DNA of 8,599 nt from Emcibacter sp. (GCA_023142175.1 JAGLJX010000178.1:1-8599); one strand, 5' to 3'; positions 1 to 7,239 are shown, counted from the stretch's first letter. Notes: generated from the sequence alone by a model not told the origin. Numbers and translations: made by a program.

Positions 1-545
1 GCAATAATATCAGCCGTATCATCCAGAGATAATGTGGTCTGTGTGATATAGCCCACATTGTCAGCATTTTTCAGATCAAGCTGTTCCACATCCTGCGGTG
101 TTTCCACCAACGTGATCCGGCCTTCGCCAACCTGCCCCATGGTTCCCACTACTTCCGCATGGCCCGCATGACCGATCATAATGATCTCGGAACCAGATTT
201 TTCATGCCGTTCCGCTTCCCTATGCACCTTACTAACCAAGGGGCATGTGGCATCCACATAAAGCATCTGGCGGCGGCGGGCTTCTGCAGGTACTGATTTG
301 GGCACACCATGGGCAGAAAAGATTACCGGAACATCAGTTGGCACTTCATCCAGCTCATCAACAAATATGGCGCCGCGCTTTTTTAGCCCCTCAACGACAA
401 ATTTATTGTGGACGATTTCATGACGGACATAGACCGGTGAGCCATATTTTTCCAGTGCCATCTCAACGATCTGGATAGCCCGGTCAACCCCGGCACAGAA
501 GCCCCGGGGGTTGGCGATATATAGATTTATATCTTTATGGTTCAT
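1..545 (-). CDS. ispH: 4-hydroxy-3-methylbut-2-enyl diphosphate reductase IspH (LytB), N-terminal part, runs off the left edge
   Basis: IspH is the last enzyme of the non-mevalonate (MEP) isoprenoid pathway. It reductively dehydroxylates HMBPP to IPP and DMAPP in the cytoplasm using an iron-sulfur cluster. Translating the minus strand from the ATG at 545 gives 181 residues before the window ends, a little over half of the usual 310-330. Visible family motifs are PRGFCAGV with cluster cysteine C17, EIVHN (H46), SAHGV (H79), DATCPLV with the second cysteine C101, GHAGHAEV (H129, E131) and QTTLS (T170, T171). The third cluster cysteine lies beyond the window. The start is supported by GGTGA 8 bases upstream and by family alignment, since the catalytic core begins at once. 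The start codon lies inside the end of sppA, in another frame, so the two are probably co-transcribed and translationally coupled. Identification is secure; only the C-terminal part is unseen. Confidence 0.97.
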   Translation of the reverse strand, partial: MNHKDINLYIANPRGFCAGVDRAIQIVEMALEKYGSPVYVRHEIVHNKFVVEGLKKRGAIFVDELDEVPTDVPVIFSAHGVPKSVPAEARRRQMLYVDATCPLVSKVHREAERHEKSGSEIIMIGHAGHAEVVGTMGQVGEGRITLVETPQDVEQLDLKNADNVGYITQTTLSLDDTADII

Positions 546-2394
546 TACCAAATTCACCAATACATAATAAACATAATACATAAGCATGGTTCGGGTCGTT
601 CAACTGGCTGTAAATGGTCAGACTTTCCATAATTCCTGCCATTAGAATATCCTGAGGAGTGGTTGTCTGCGTCATCAGAATTTTGCCAATTCCCGCATTA
701 CGTTCCATTAAACGAGATAATAATTTTACATCCCATGGAATGGGGTCCTCCCAATAAACAACATCATAATCATCCATCTTCGCCAGCGCAGCCGCAGACA
801 CAACTGCCTCATCAAATGTACCCAGCTTATCCACCAGACCAAGCTCCAAAGCCTTGTTTCCTGTCCAGACGCGCCCCTGAGCAATTTCGTGAACCTGTTC
901 CACTGTCATGTCACGCCCCTCAGCCACGATATTCAGAAAACGGTCATAGCCACTTTCAATATTGCTTTGGATAATAACCTTGACCTTTTCAGGTAGTGGC
1001 TTGGACAGTCCGGCAACAGAAAGCGGTGTTGTCCCAACGCCGTCCGTATTAATGCCAATCGCGGCCAATGTTCCTTCAAAATTCGGGATCGCCCCGAAAA
1101 TACCAATTGACCCTGTGATCGTAGTGGGTGACGCCCAGATTTCATCCGCATTAGCAGAAATCCAGTATCCGCCAGAGGCTGCAAGTGACCCCATGGAGAC
1201 CACAACCGGTTTACCCGCTTTTTTCAACAGCAGAACTTCCTGCCGGATGAGTTCAGAAGCAAAAGCGCTTCCACCGGGGCTATTGACCCGAAGAATGACG
1301 GCCTTGACCTTATTATTAAGTCTGGCCTCCCGAAGGTGGCGGGAAACAGTATCACCGCCCGCAGTGCCCTGAGGTTGCTTGCCATCCATGATCGTGCCAT
1401 TGGCATAAACCACTGCAATCCTGTCTTTTGGTGGCATATAGCCATTAAAATTCGCAGAAAGATAAGAATGATAGCCAATTGTTTTATCCTGCAGGTCGGC
1501 AATATCGGTATCCAGTTTCTCAGCAAGAAATTCCCGCCATTCTTCGCGGGTTTTCAGGCCATCCACCAGATTATAACGCATCGCGAGTTCGCCTAGGTTT
1601 CCACCCACTGCAACGATATCCTCATCCACCTTGTCAAAATTGGCGATAAAACTCTCTTTATCCAATGTGCGCTCTTTGACGACACTGTTGGTATATTCCG
1701 CCCAGAGGTCATTCAGCAACGCTCCGCTGGCTTCTTTTGCCGCCGGTGACATATCGCCGCGGATCATGGGTTCCATAGCAGATTTATATTTCCCGACCCG
1801 GAATAACTGAACCTCTACTTTTATTTTATCGAGAAACCCTTTGAAGTAATTTTGATAAGATCCATAGCCATAAAGCAGAACGGAGCCATAAGGGTTCAGG
1901 TAAATCTCATCGGCATAGGAGGCTATCAGATAACCGCCCTGACTGAAATTATTACCATATGTGTATATTTTCTTACCCGCCGCCCGGAAACGCGACATAG
2001 CTTCACCAATATAATGTAATTTGGACGGCATGGTCCCAGCCATGCTATTGGTATTGATGATCATCATTGAGATTTTATCGTCTTGCGCCGCAGTATCAAT
2101 AGCCTTGATTACCCGCCGCAGGATAGTCTGACGCCTGACATCACCCCCTGATATGGTTCGAAACGGATCCTGTTTATAAATTTTCTGTTCCCTGATAGCA
2201 CCATCAAGCGATACGACAAGCGCCCCCTGCTCAGGAACAATGACTTTATCTTCACCGAATAAGGATGCTGCCAGAAATACGACCAGCGCTAGAAACAATA
2301 ATGTTCCCACCGCAGATTGAAACTTTCGGAAATATTTCCAGAATAGTTCAAATATTTTTCCGACAAACGAAAATACCACTTTTATCATGCTCAT
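535..2394 (-). CDS. sppA: Signal peptide peptidase SppA, 67K type (membrane serine protease, S49 family)
   Basis: SppA is a membrane-anchored Ser/Lys-dyad protease that degrades signal peptides left in the inner membrane after secretion. The 619-residue protein has the full long form, matching the E. coli enzyme (about 618). A hydrophobic membrane segment lies at about residues 29-46. The N-terminal S49 half (about 55-300) carries the catalytic general base, K204 in GKYKSAMEP. The C-terminal half (about 325-540) carries the nucleophile, S407 in [11 protein letters not shown], plus the fold motif [13 protein letters not shown] (369-381) and TGSIGIFG (427-434). The split Lys/Ser arrangement is as known for E. 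coli SppA (K209, S409). The first ATG is preferred over the second (two codons on) because GGGAAAG sits upstream of it at a workable distance, while the second has none. A Cys-x-x-Cys pair (C608, C611) occurs near the C-terminus. It is the first gene of a minus-strand pair with ispH and is divergent from the gcv operon. Confidence 0.96.
   Translation of the reverse strand: MSMIKVVFSFVGKIFELFWKYFRKFQSAVGTLLFLALVVFLAASLFGEDKVIVPEQGALVVSLDGAIREQKIYKQDPFRTISGGDVRRQTILRRVIKAIDTAAQDDKISMMIINTNSMAGTMPSKLHYIGEAMSRFRAAGKKIYTYGNNFSQGGYLIASYADEIYLNPYGSVLLYGYGSYQNYFKGFLDKIKVEVQLFRVGKYKSAMEPMIRGDMSPAAKEASGALLNDLWAEYTNSVVKERTLDKESFIANFDKVDEDIVAVGGNLGELAMRYNLVDGLKTREEWREFLAEKLDTDIADLQDKTIGYHSYLSANFNGYMPPKDRIAVVYANGTIMDGKQPQGTAGGDTVSRHLREARLNNKVKAVILRVNSPGGSAFASELIRQEVLLLKKAGKPVVVSMGSLAASGGYWISANADEIWASPTTITGSIGIFGAIPNFEGTLAAIGINTDGVGTTPLSVAGLSKPLPEKVKVIIQSNIESGYDRFLNIVAEGRDMTVEQVHEIAQGRVWTGNKALELGLVDKLGTFDEAVVSAAALAKMDDYDVVYWEDPIPWDVKLLSRLMERNAGIGKILMTQTTTPQDILMAGIMESLTIYSQLNDPNHAYVLCLLCIGEFGNEP
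554..558 (-). promoter_or_regulatory. ispH ribosome binding site inside the end of sppA
   Basis: On the minus strand this reads GGTGA, matching the 3' part of the consensus AGGAGGTGA. It lies 8 bases before the ATG at 545. It is within the last codons of sppA, so ribosomes finishing sppA would be delivered onto it. Confidence 0.6.
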
Positions 2395-2435
2395 TTATTT
2401 AGACTTTCCCAATAGCATATGATCGAATTTGAGCA

Positions 2436-2464
2436 TTTATCGCAGATATTCAATCTATGATCAA
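2436..2464 (-). promoter_or_regulatory. Candidate sigma-70-type promoter for sppA-ispH
   Basis: On the minus strand, TTGATC (2464-2459) and GATAAA (2441-2436) are separated by 17 bases. Each matches four of six consensus positions. Transcription would start near 2429, giving a leader of about 35 bases before the sppA ATG. This is the best pair I found in the divergent region, but the sequence is AT-rich and a chance match is possible. Confidence 0.35.
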
Positions 2465-2494
2465 TGTCTTATGTTTTATCTCGGCTTTCCCCCG

Positions 2495-2522
2495 TTGACT
2501 CTCCCCCCATTAGGGCTATTAT
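2495..2522 (+). promoter_or_regulatory. Promoter of the glycine-riboswitch/gcv operon
   Basis: TTGACT (2495-2500, five of six consensus bases) and TATTAT (2517-2522, five of six) are 16 bases apart. The predicted start at about 2528-2530 falls right at the 5' boundary of the riboswitch, which is independent support. The spacer is very pyrimidine-rich, with a run of C. Confidence 0.75.
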
Positions 2523-2540
2523 GACGCCATGCTAACAGAC

Positions 2541-2616
2541 CCTGCGGGAGAGACTGTTAAGAGCAGCGCCGAAGGAGCAACCGCCCCGGAAACTCTCAGG
2601 CACCAAGGACCGCAGG
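2541..2616 (+). promoter_or_regulatory. Glycine riboswitch aptamer I
   Basis: P1 is a perfect 7-bp stem, CCTGCGG (2541-2547) with CCGCAGG (2610-2616). GAGAG (2548-2552) pairs with CTCTC (2593-2597). A hairpin CTGTT/AGCAG (2554-2566) has one G-U pair. The conserved GCCGAAGGAGCAA follows, then a short CCG/CGG hairpin (2581-2589). All core strings look canonical, so this aptamer is expected to bind glycine. Confidence 0.93.
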
Positions 2617-2627
2617 ATATAACAGCA

Positions 2628-2777
2628 CTCTGGAAAGCGGATTTTTAGGTAAATCCCACCGACGGGGTAAGCTTTATTGTTGGAACAGTCTCAGGACTAG
2701 ACCAAAACTGCGCTCAAGAAGCCGCAAGGCGGTAGCGCATCTGATAAAGTCAAATCTCTCAGGTACCAATGACAGAG
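2628..2777 (+). promoter_or_regulatory. Glycine riboswitch aptamer II with an enlarged P3 arm
   Basis: P1 is CTCTG (2628-2632) with CAGAG (2773-2777). A hairpin GGATTT/AAATCC (2639-2656) follows, then CACCGACGGGGTAA. The P3 arm is about 78 bases long. It is closed by CTTTAT (2672-2677) with ATAAAG (2744-2749) and holds two further hairpins. The first is TTGG/CCAA (2680-2683, 2702-2705) enclosing AGTC/GACT (2687-2690, 2695-2698). The second is TGCGCT/AGCGCA (2709-2714, 2734-2739) enclosing CCGC/GCGG (2722-2725, 2729-2732). Two positions differ from the strings I know: GAAAG in place of GAGAG at 2633-2637, and C at 2663 where A is usual. At about 150 bases it is twice as long as aptamer I. Confidence 0.9.
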
Positions 2778-2832
2778 GGGGCACCGACAGCACGGGTTTG
2801 CGTGCGAAAAGTGCTTGCTCTGGAGAAATAAA
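2773..2832 (+). promoter_or_regulatory. Riboswitch expression platform, probably translational (SD-region sequestration)
   Basis: The 3' strand of aptamer II P1 and the bases after it (CAGAG 2773-2777, GG 2779-2780, GCAC 2781-2784) can instead pair with GTGC (2811-2814), TT (2815-2816) and CTCTG (2818-2822). This forms a helix broken only by one G-G mismatch and ending at the first base of the gcvT Shine-Dalgarno. A small hairpin GCACG/CGTGC (2790-2794, 2801-2805) lies inside its loop. Glycine binding would hold CAGAG in P1 and free the ribosome site, giving an ON switch. There is no U-run after any hairpin here, which argues against a transcription terminator. The pairing is drawn by hand, without energies. 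Confidence 0.55.
2822..2826 (+). promoter_or_regulatory. gcvT ribosome binding site that decides the TTG start
   Basis: GGAGA lies 7 bases before the TTG at 2833, optimal spacing. The other in-frame TTG, at 2815, precedes this site and has no purine-rich site of its own at a suitable distance. Confidence 0.8.
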
Positions 2833-3951
2833 TTGAGTGCCGACAATAGCAATCTTCTAAAAACGCCGCTATTTGCCCTCCATGAAGAACTGGGTGGTAA
2901 AATGGTGCCCTTTGCGGGCTATGCCATGCCCGTGCAATATCCCCTTGGGGTCATGGGAGAGCATAAGCAGACCCGTAATTCAGCTGGACTTTTTGACGTG
3001 TCTCACATGGGACAGGTGGTTATCACTGGCGAGGGTGCAGATCACTGGATTGAAACTCTGGTTCCCGGCAATATCATTGACCTGAAGGTGAACTCAATCC
3101 GCTACAGCATGTTCACTAACGATAGTGGCGGCATCATGGATGACCTGATGATCACCAAGCGGGAAAATGATTTGTTTCTGGTGGTAAATGCCGCCTGCAA
3201 GTCACAGGATATTGCCCATATGCGGGCCAATCTTCCGCAAGGTTTCACCCTGACCGAGCTTAACCACCGCGCCCTTGTGGCCCTACAAGGCCCTAAAGCC
3301 GCCGAAGTTCTGGCACGGTTTGCCTCTGGTGCTGATGAAATGGATTTCATGACTTATGCACAAATCACTATCTGTGGTGCGGAATGTTATATCAGCCGGT
3401 CCGGTTATACGGGCGAAGATGGTCATGAAATATCTATCCCCGCCGACAAGGCAGAGGAAGTCTGCCGCGCCCTGCTGGCGCAAGACGAAGTGGAAGCCAT
3501 TGGCCTTGGGGCGCGGGACAGCCTGCGCCTTGAAGCGGGCTTATGTCTTTACGGTCATGACCTGACAACAGAGACAACACCTGTTGAGGCTTCTCTTCTG
3601 TGGTCAATCGGCAAACGCCGCCGTGCCGAAGGCGGCTTCCCCGGTGACAAGATCATATTGGCCCAGATCGAATCCAAAAATTACAGCCAGAAGCGGGTCG
3701 GTATTCTGCCCGTGGGCCGCGCTCCGGCCCGTGAAGGCACCATCATTTTAGACAAGGATGGCAATGAAATAGGTAAGATCACAAGCGGTGGTTTTGGCCC
3801 CACATTCGGCGGGCCGGTTGCCATGGGCTATGTGACGCCGGAATTTGCCGCTATTGATACAGAAATATATCTATCCGTTCGCGGCAAACAGCTTCCCGCA
3901 CGCGTGGCAAAAACCCCATTTGTCCCTCAAAATTATTATAGAAAAACATAA
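2833..3951 (+). CDS. gcvT: Aminomethyltransferase (glycine cleavage system T-protein)
   Basis: GcvT takes the aminomethyl group from the lipoyl arm of GcvH, transfers the one-carbon unit to tetrahydrofolate to make 5,10-methylene-THF, and releases ammonia in the cytoplasm. The 372-residue length is normal. Visible family motifs are the N-terminal KMVPFAGYAMPVQY (23-36), FDVSHMGQ (54-61), GGIMDDLMI (99-107) with its conserved acidic pair, ALQGPKAAEVL, SGYTGEDGHEIS, the signature GLGARDSLRLEAGLCLYGHD and, in the C-terminal barrel domain, GKITSGGFGPT. The start is a TTG at 2833, chosen for the GGAGA seven bases upstream; the in-frame TTG at 2815 would add six residues not expected in the family. 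It is first in the operon and is directly controlled by the upstream glycine riboswitch. gcvH follows after 15 bases. The function is certain; the exact start is likely. Confidence 0.97.
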   Translation: MSADNSNLLKTPLFALHEELGGKMVPFAGYAMPVQYPLGVMGEHKQTRNSAGLFDVSHMGQVVITGEGADHWIETLVPGNIIDLKVNSIRYSMFTNDSGGIMDDLMITKRENDLFLVVNAACKSQDIAHMRANLPQGFTLTELNHRALVALQGPKAAEVLARFASGADEMDFMTYAQITICGAECYISRSGYTGEDGHEISIPADKAEEVCRALLAQDEVEAIGLGARDSLRLEAGLCLYGHDLTTETTPVEASLLWSIGKRRRAEGGFPGDKIILAQIESKNYSQKRVGILPVGRAPAREGTIILDKDGNEIGKITSGGFGPTFGGPVAMGYVTPEFAAIDTEIYLSVRGKQLPARVAKTPFVPQNYYRKT

Positions 3952-3966
3952 AAAAGGTAGAGCAAA

Positions 3967-4341
3967 ATGACAACATATTATTCAGAAGAACATGAATGGA
4001 TCACGGTCGAGGGAGACACAGGAACCGTAGGCATCACCGATTATGCCCAGAATGCGCTCGGTGATATCGTCTTTGTCGAAGTTCCCGAAGTTGGCAGCAA
4101 CTATGACAAGGGTGACGAAATTGCCGTTGTGGAATCCGTTAAGGCAGCCAGTGAAATTTATGCTCTTGTCGGCGGCGAAGTGTCCGCCGTTAATAACGCG
4201 CTCGAAGATGAGCCAGCTCTGGTCAATGCACAGGCGGAAACTGATGGCTGGTTTTATAAAGTTACGCTTTCGGACGCGAGTGAATTAGAAGAACTTATGG
4301 ACGCGGACGGATACAAGGCTTTCACAGCAGGACTGGAATAA
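3967..4341 (+). CDS. gcvH: Glycine cleavage system H-protein (lipoyl carrier)
   Basis: GcvH is the small lipoylated shuttle that carries the aminomethyl intermediate from the P-protein to the T-protein and returns its dihydrolipoyl group to the L-protein for reoxidation. The 124-residue protein has the typical length. The lipoyl domain is complete: EHEWITVEGDTGTVGITDYA near the start, LGDIVFVEVPEVG (31-43), and the lipoylation site ESVKAASEIYA with K59 as the modified lysine. The C-terminal part contains the expected DGWFYKV segment. The ATG is preceded by AAGGTAG about 8-9 bases upstream. It lies between gcvT and gcvPA, with only 1 base before the gcvPA start, so coupled translation is likely. 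The lipoate-attaching enzymes are not in the window. Confidence 0.98.
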   Translation: MTTYYSEEHEWITVEGDTGTVGITDYAQNALGDIVFVEVPEVGSNYDKGDEIAVVESVKAASEIYALVGGEVSAVNNALEDEPALVNAQAETDGWFYKVTLSDASELEELMDADGYKAFTAGLE

Positions 4342-4342
4342 A

Positions 4343-5692
4343 ATGCGTTATTTGCCGCTTAGCCAAGATGACCGTTCGCAAATGCTGAAAAAAATCGGCG
4401 TCAGTCATATTGATGATCTGTTCAGAGATGTGCCTAAATCTGCTCTGCTGAAAGAACCAGTAGACCTGCCATCTCACATGTCTGAAATGCAAGTAGACCG
4501 AGATTTTCGGGCAATGGCGGAAAAAAACATCCCAGCCGGATCGCATCCTTTCTTCTGCGGCGCCGGAGCCTATCGTCATTACGTGCCAAGTACAGTAGAT
4601 TATATGATCCAGCGCGGGGAATTCCTCACCGCATATACCCCTTATCAGCCGGAAATATCCCAAGGCACTTTGCAGGCACTCTTTGAATTCCAGTCGCAGG
4701 TGGCACAGATCACAGGTATGGAAGTTTCTAATGCCTCTATGTATGACGGCTCAACGGCTTGTGGGGAATCGGTACTCATGGCGCGACGGGCAACCCGTAA
4801 GAAGAAAGCTATTCTTTCCGGCAGCCTGCATCCCCAATATATCGAAGTCGTCAAAAATGCGACCAAATACACTGATGATGTGACTGTGTTTAATCCGGTT
4901 GGCATCTATGGCGTTGAAGCCCTGATCGACCAGATTGATGATGAAACAAGCTGCGTTGTGGTTCAAAATCCAGATTTCTTTGGTAATCTTCAGGACTATA
5001 CTGCTCTGGCTGACGCACTCCATGCTAAAAAGGCCCTGCTGATTGTGGTCGTGACAGAGGTCGTATCACTTGGTGCGGTGCGTTCCCCCGGTTCCATGGG
5101 TGCAGACATTGTTGTTGGCGAGGGACAAAGCATCGGCAATGGCCTGAATTTTGGCGGGCCTTACGTTGGACTTCTTGCCACCCGTCAGAAATATGTCCGT
5201 ACTATGCCGGGGCGGGTTTGCGGCGAAACCGTGGATGCAGATGGCAAGCGCGGTTATGTGCTTACCCTTTCCACCCGCGAACAACATATCCGCCGGGAAA
5301 AAGCCACCAGCAACATCTGCACCAATGCGGGGTTATGCACGCTGGCCTTTACCATTCATATGACATTACTTGGCGAGAAAGGCTTCCGACATCTGGCGCG
5401 GCTAAACCATTCCAAGGCGGTGAAACTTGCCGACAAGCTGTCCACCATTGATGGTATTGAAGTGCTGAATGAAAGCTTCTTCAATGAATTTACTGTTTCC
5501 CTGCCCATAGATGCCGCAGAGGCCATTGAAAATCTGATCGCAAAACAAATTCTGGGCGGTGTTCCTTTGTCCCGGCTTTATCCCAATAATAAGGACTTGA
5601 AAAATCAGATGCTTGTGGCGGTGACTGAAACAGTGACGGACGGTGATATGGATCGATTGGTCAGCGAATTGAAGGAGCTGATCAATGCTTAA
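4343..5692 (+). CDS. gcvPA: Glycine dehydrogenase (decarboxylating) subunit 1
   Basis: This is the N-terminal half of the split P-protein. With GcvPB it forms the PLP-dependent glycine decarboxylase that releases CO2 from glycine and attaches the aminomethyl group to GcvH. At 449 residues it has the normal length for the stand-alone alpha subunit, compared with about 950 for the fused form. Recognisable family segments are FFCGAGAYRHYVPS (70-83), EFLTAYTPYQPEISQG (93-108) and GEGQSIGNGLNFGGPYVG (259-276), plus REQHIRREKATSNICTN (312-328). This half keeps the aminotransferase-like fold but lacks the PLP lysine, which lies in GcvPB. Its ATG begins 1 base after the gcvH stop, with an AGGA/TGGA-rich stretch upstream. 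Its last 8 bases overlap the start of gcvPB, fitting equimolar synthesis of the two subunits. Confidence 0.97.
   Translation: MRYLPLSQDDRSQMLKKIGVSHIDDLFRDVPKSALLKEPVDLPSHMSEMQVDRDFRAMAEKNIPAGSHPFFCGAGAYRHYVPSTVDYMIQRGEFLTAYTPYQPEISQGTLQALFEFQSQVAQITGMEVSNASMYDGSTACGESVLMARRATRKKKAILSGSLHPQYIEVVKNATKYTDDVTVFNPVGIYGVEALIDQIDDETSCVVVQNPDFFGNLQDYTALADALHAKKALLIVVVTEVVSLGAVRSPGSMGADIVVGEGQSIGNGLNFGGPYVGLLATRQKYVRTMPGRVCGETVDADGKRGYVLTLSTREQHIRREKATSNICTNAGLCTLAFTIHMTLLGEKGFRHLARLNHSKAVKLADKLSTIDGIEVLNESFFNEFTVSLPIDAAEAIENLIAKQILGGVPLSRLYPNNKDLKNQMLVAVTETVTDGDMDRLVSELKELINA
5673..5677 (+). promoter_or_regulatory. gcvPB ribosome binding site within gcvPA
   Basis: AGGAG ends 7 bases before the ATG at 5685, ideal spacing. 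It fixes that ATG as the gcvPB start and produces the 8-base overlap with gcvPA. Confidence 0.8.
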
Positions 5693-7229
5693 TAAACAAG
5701 GACGTCAGACAGATATTGTCAATTTATCCCAACTGTCACCGGACAGTTTTTCCACTCATTCCGGCAACAGAGGACTGGAACAGGATGAATTGCTTATTTA
5801 CGAAATTGGCGATAGTGAGCGAACTGGTGTTGATCTGGAAGACGTCGGTGAATTTGAAGACCGTCTTGGCGGTATCACACGCGATAATGAGATCGGGCTT
5901 GCGGGATTGTCGGAGCCGGAAGCCATGCGCCACTATACCCGCCTGAGCCGTATGAATTACGCCATTGATATTGGGCTGTATCCGCTAGGTTCCTGCACCA
6001 TGAAACATAATCCGCGCGTCAATGAAAAAGTCGCACGTCTGCCGGGCCTCGCGGACATTCATCCTCTGCAACCCCTCTCTACAGTACAGGGTGCATTGGA
6101 AGTTATGGACAATCTGGCCCATTGGCTAAAGACCTTGACCGGAATGCCCGCCATAGCAATGTCACCCAAAGCAGGCGCACATGGCGAGCTTTGCGGCCTG
6201 ATGGCTATTCGGGCAGCATTGGACAAGCGCGGTGAAAACCGTTCCATAGTCCTTGCACCGGAATCCGCCCATGGCACCAATCCGGCAACGGCAACCCTTT
6301 GTGGTTATAAAGTCAAATCCATTCCGGCCACCGAAGATGGTCGTGTTGATCTTGCGGCCCTGAAGCAAGCCCTTGGCCCCGATGTTGCAGCAATCATGCT
6401 AACCAATCCTAATACCTGTGGTTTGTTTGAGCGCGATGTTATTGAAATTGCTGAAGCCGTTCACGAAATAGGTGGTTACTTCTATTGTGACGGTGCCAAT
6501 TTTAACGCCATTGTCGGCAAGGTACGTCCTGGGGATCTGGGTGTGGATGCCATGCATATCAACCTGCATAAGACATTTTCTACCCCACACGGTGGTGGTG
6601 GACCGGGTGCCGGGCCCGTTGTGTTATCGGATGCCTTGGCCCCCTTCGCACCGGTTCCTTATGTGGTTCATAGTGACGATGGGTTCGAGATGGTTGAACA
6701 TGTGGAAGAAGGTTCAGACAGCTTTGGACGTATGACGGCTTTTCACGGGCAAATGGGCATGAATATCCGCGCTTTAGCCTTTATGATGTCCCATGGATCA
6801 GACGGACTGGCCCGTGTCGCCGAAGACAGCGTACTCAATGCTAATTACGTCATGGCGTCATTACAGGACGTAATGACCGCAAGCTTTGATGGCCCCTGTA
6901 TGCATGAATGTTTGTTTGATGACAGGTTCCTCAATGGTTCCGGCATCGCCACACTGGATTTTGCAAAGGCCATGATTGATGAGGGCTATCATCCTATGAC
7001 CATGTATTTCCCATTGGTCGTGCACGGTGCCATGTTGATTGAGCCTACTGAAAGTGAAAGCAAACAGTCACTTGATCAGTTTATCGGCTCGCTCCGACAT
7101 CTGGTTGCTGAGGCAAAAGCAGGAAATAACGAGTTATTCAGTGGCGCACCTTATCTTGCCCCATTGCGCAGGCTAGATGAAACCATGGCGGCGCGGAAAC
7201 CCGTGTTACGCTGGACAAAACCAGAATAG
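5685..7229 (+). CDS. gcvPB: Glycine dehydrogenase (decarboxylating) subunit 2, PLP-binding
   Basis: This is the catalytic half of the split P-protein, partner of GcvPA. At 514 residues it is in the normal range, with a short N-terminal extension (about 25 residues) before the conserved core. The PLP lysine is K296 in HINLHKTFSTPHGGGGPG, the hallmark of the family. Other visible segments are NYAIDIGLYPLGSCTMKHNP (91-110), PKAGAHGELCGL (161-172), APESAHGTNPATA (191-203), LTNPNTCGLFE (239-249) and the cofactor-contacting YCDGANFNAI (267-276). Near the end, PMTMYFPLVVHGAMLIEPTE is typical. The start is set by AGGAG at 5673-5677. Its TAG stop at 7227-7229 touches the GGGGA ribosome site of the following hydrolase gene, so read-through transcription and possibly re-initiation are likely. 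Confidence 0.98.
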   Translation: MLNKQGRQTDIVNLSQLSPDSFSTHSGNRGLEQDELLIYEIGDSERTGVDLEDVGEFEDRLGGITRDNEIGLAGLSEPEAMRHYTRLSRMNYAIDIGLYPLGSCTMKHNPRVNEKVARLPGLADIHPLQPLSTVQGALEVMDNLAHWLKTLTGMPAIAMSPKAGAHGELCGLMAIRAALDKRGENRSIVLAPESAHGTNPATATLCGYKVKSIPATEDGRVDLAALKQALGPDVAAIMLTNPNTCGLFERDVIEIAEAVHEIGGYFYCDGANFNAIVGKVRPGDLGVDAMHINLHKTFSTPHGGGGPGAGPVVLSDALAPFAPVPYVVHSDDGFEMVEHVEEGSDSFGRMTAFHGQMGMNIRALAFMMSHGSDGLARVAEDSVLNANYVMASLQDVMTASFDGPCMHECLFDDRFLNGSGIATLDFAKAMIDEGYHPMTMYFPLVVHGAMLIEPTESESKQSLDQFIGSLRHLVAEAKAGNNELFSGAPYLAPLRRLDETMAARKPVLRWTKPE

Positions 7230-7239
7230 GGGAAAAGTT

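Larger units (their letters stand above)
2530..2777 (+). promoter_or_regulatory. Tandem (two-aptamer) glycine riboswitch controlling gcvT-gcvH-gcvPA-gcvPB
   Basis: This is a cis-acting RNA leader that binds glycine and, in gcv operons, turns expression on when glycine is abundant. Both halves show the family's conserved strings. Aptamer I has GAGAG, GCCGAAGGAGCAA, AAACTCTCAGGCA and AGGACCG. Aptamer II has CTCTGG, CACCGACGGGGTAA, AATCTCTCAGGTA and GACAGAGGGGG. Both P1 stems can be drawn directly (see the aptamer entries). The 11-base linker (2617-2627) contains AGCA (2624-2627), which could pair with leader bases TGCT (2530-2533) as a P0 stem of the type known for tandem glycine riboswitches. 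It lies between a strong promoter and gcvT, the standard location. Identification is from remembered motif strings and hand-drawn stems, with no covariance-model score. Confidence 0.96.

Noticed and set aside
245..478. 77-codon plus-strand open frame opposite ispH
   Set aside because: It lies antisense to conserved IspH motifs and has no recognisable protein features.
962..1372. 136-codon plus-strand open frame opposite sppA
   Set aside because: It is fully antisense to the conserved catalytic half of sppA, shows no family features, and its composition follows from sppA codon use.
2815..2832. TTG at 2815 as the gcvT start
   Set aside because: No ribosome binding site in front of it, six residues longer than expected, and it lies before the GGAGA that fits the TTG at 2833.
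2785..2832. Intrinsic terminator as the riboswitch output
   Set aside because: The hairpin at 2790-2805 is short and followed by GAAAAG, not a U-run, so transcription termination is not supported.
4322..4663. 113-codon minus-strand open frame opposite the start of gcvPA
   Set aside because: It spans the gcvH/gcvPA junction in antisense, has no recognisable motif, and a real gene occupies the plus strand.
4343..7229. gcvPA/gcvPB as a frameshifted single gcvP
   Set aside because: Both halves match the normal stand-alone subunit lengths, each has its own start, and gcvPB has a strong ribosome site; the split P-protein is a known form.
7177..7239. Upstream in-frame ATG for the serine hydrolase
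   Set aside because: It lies inside gcvPB and would put 21 polar, basic residues before the signal segment; the ATG at 7240 has a good ribosome site.
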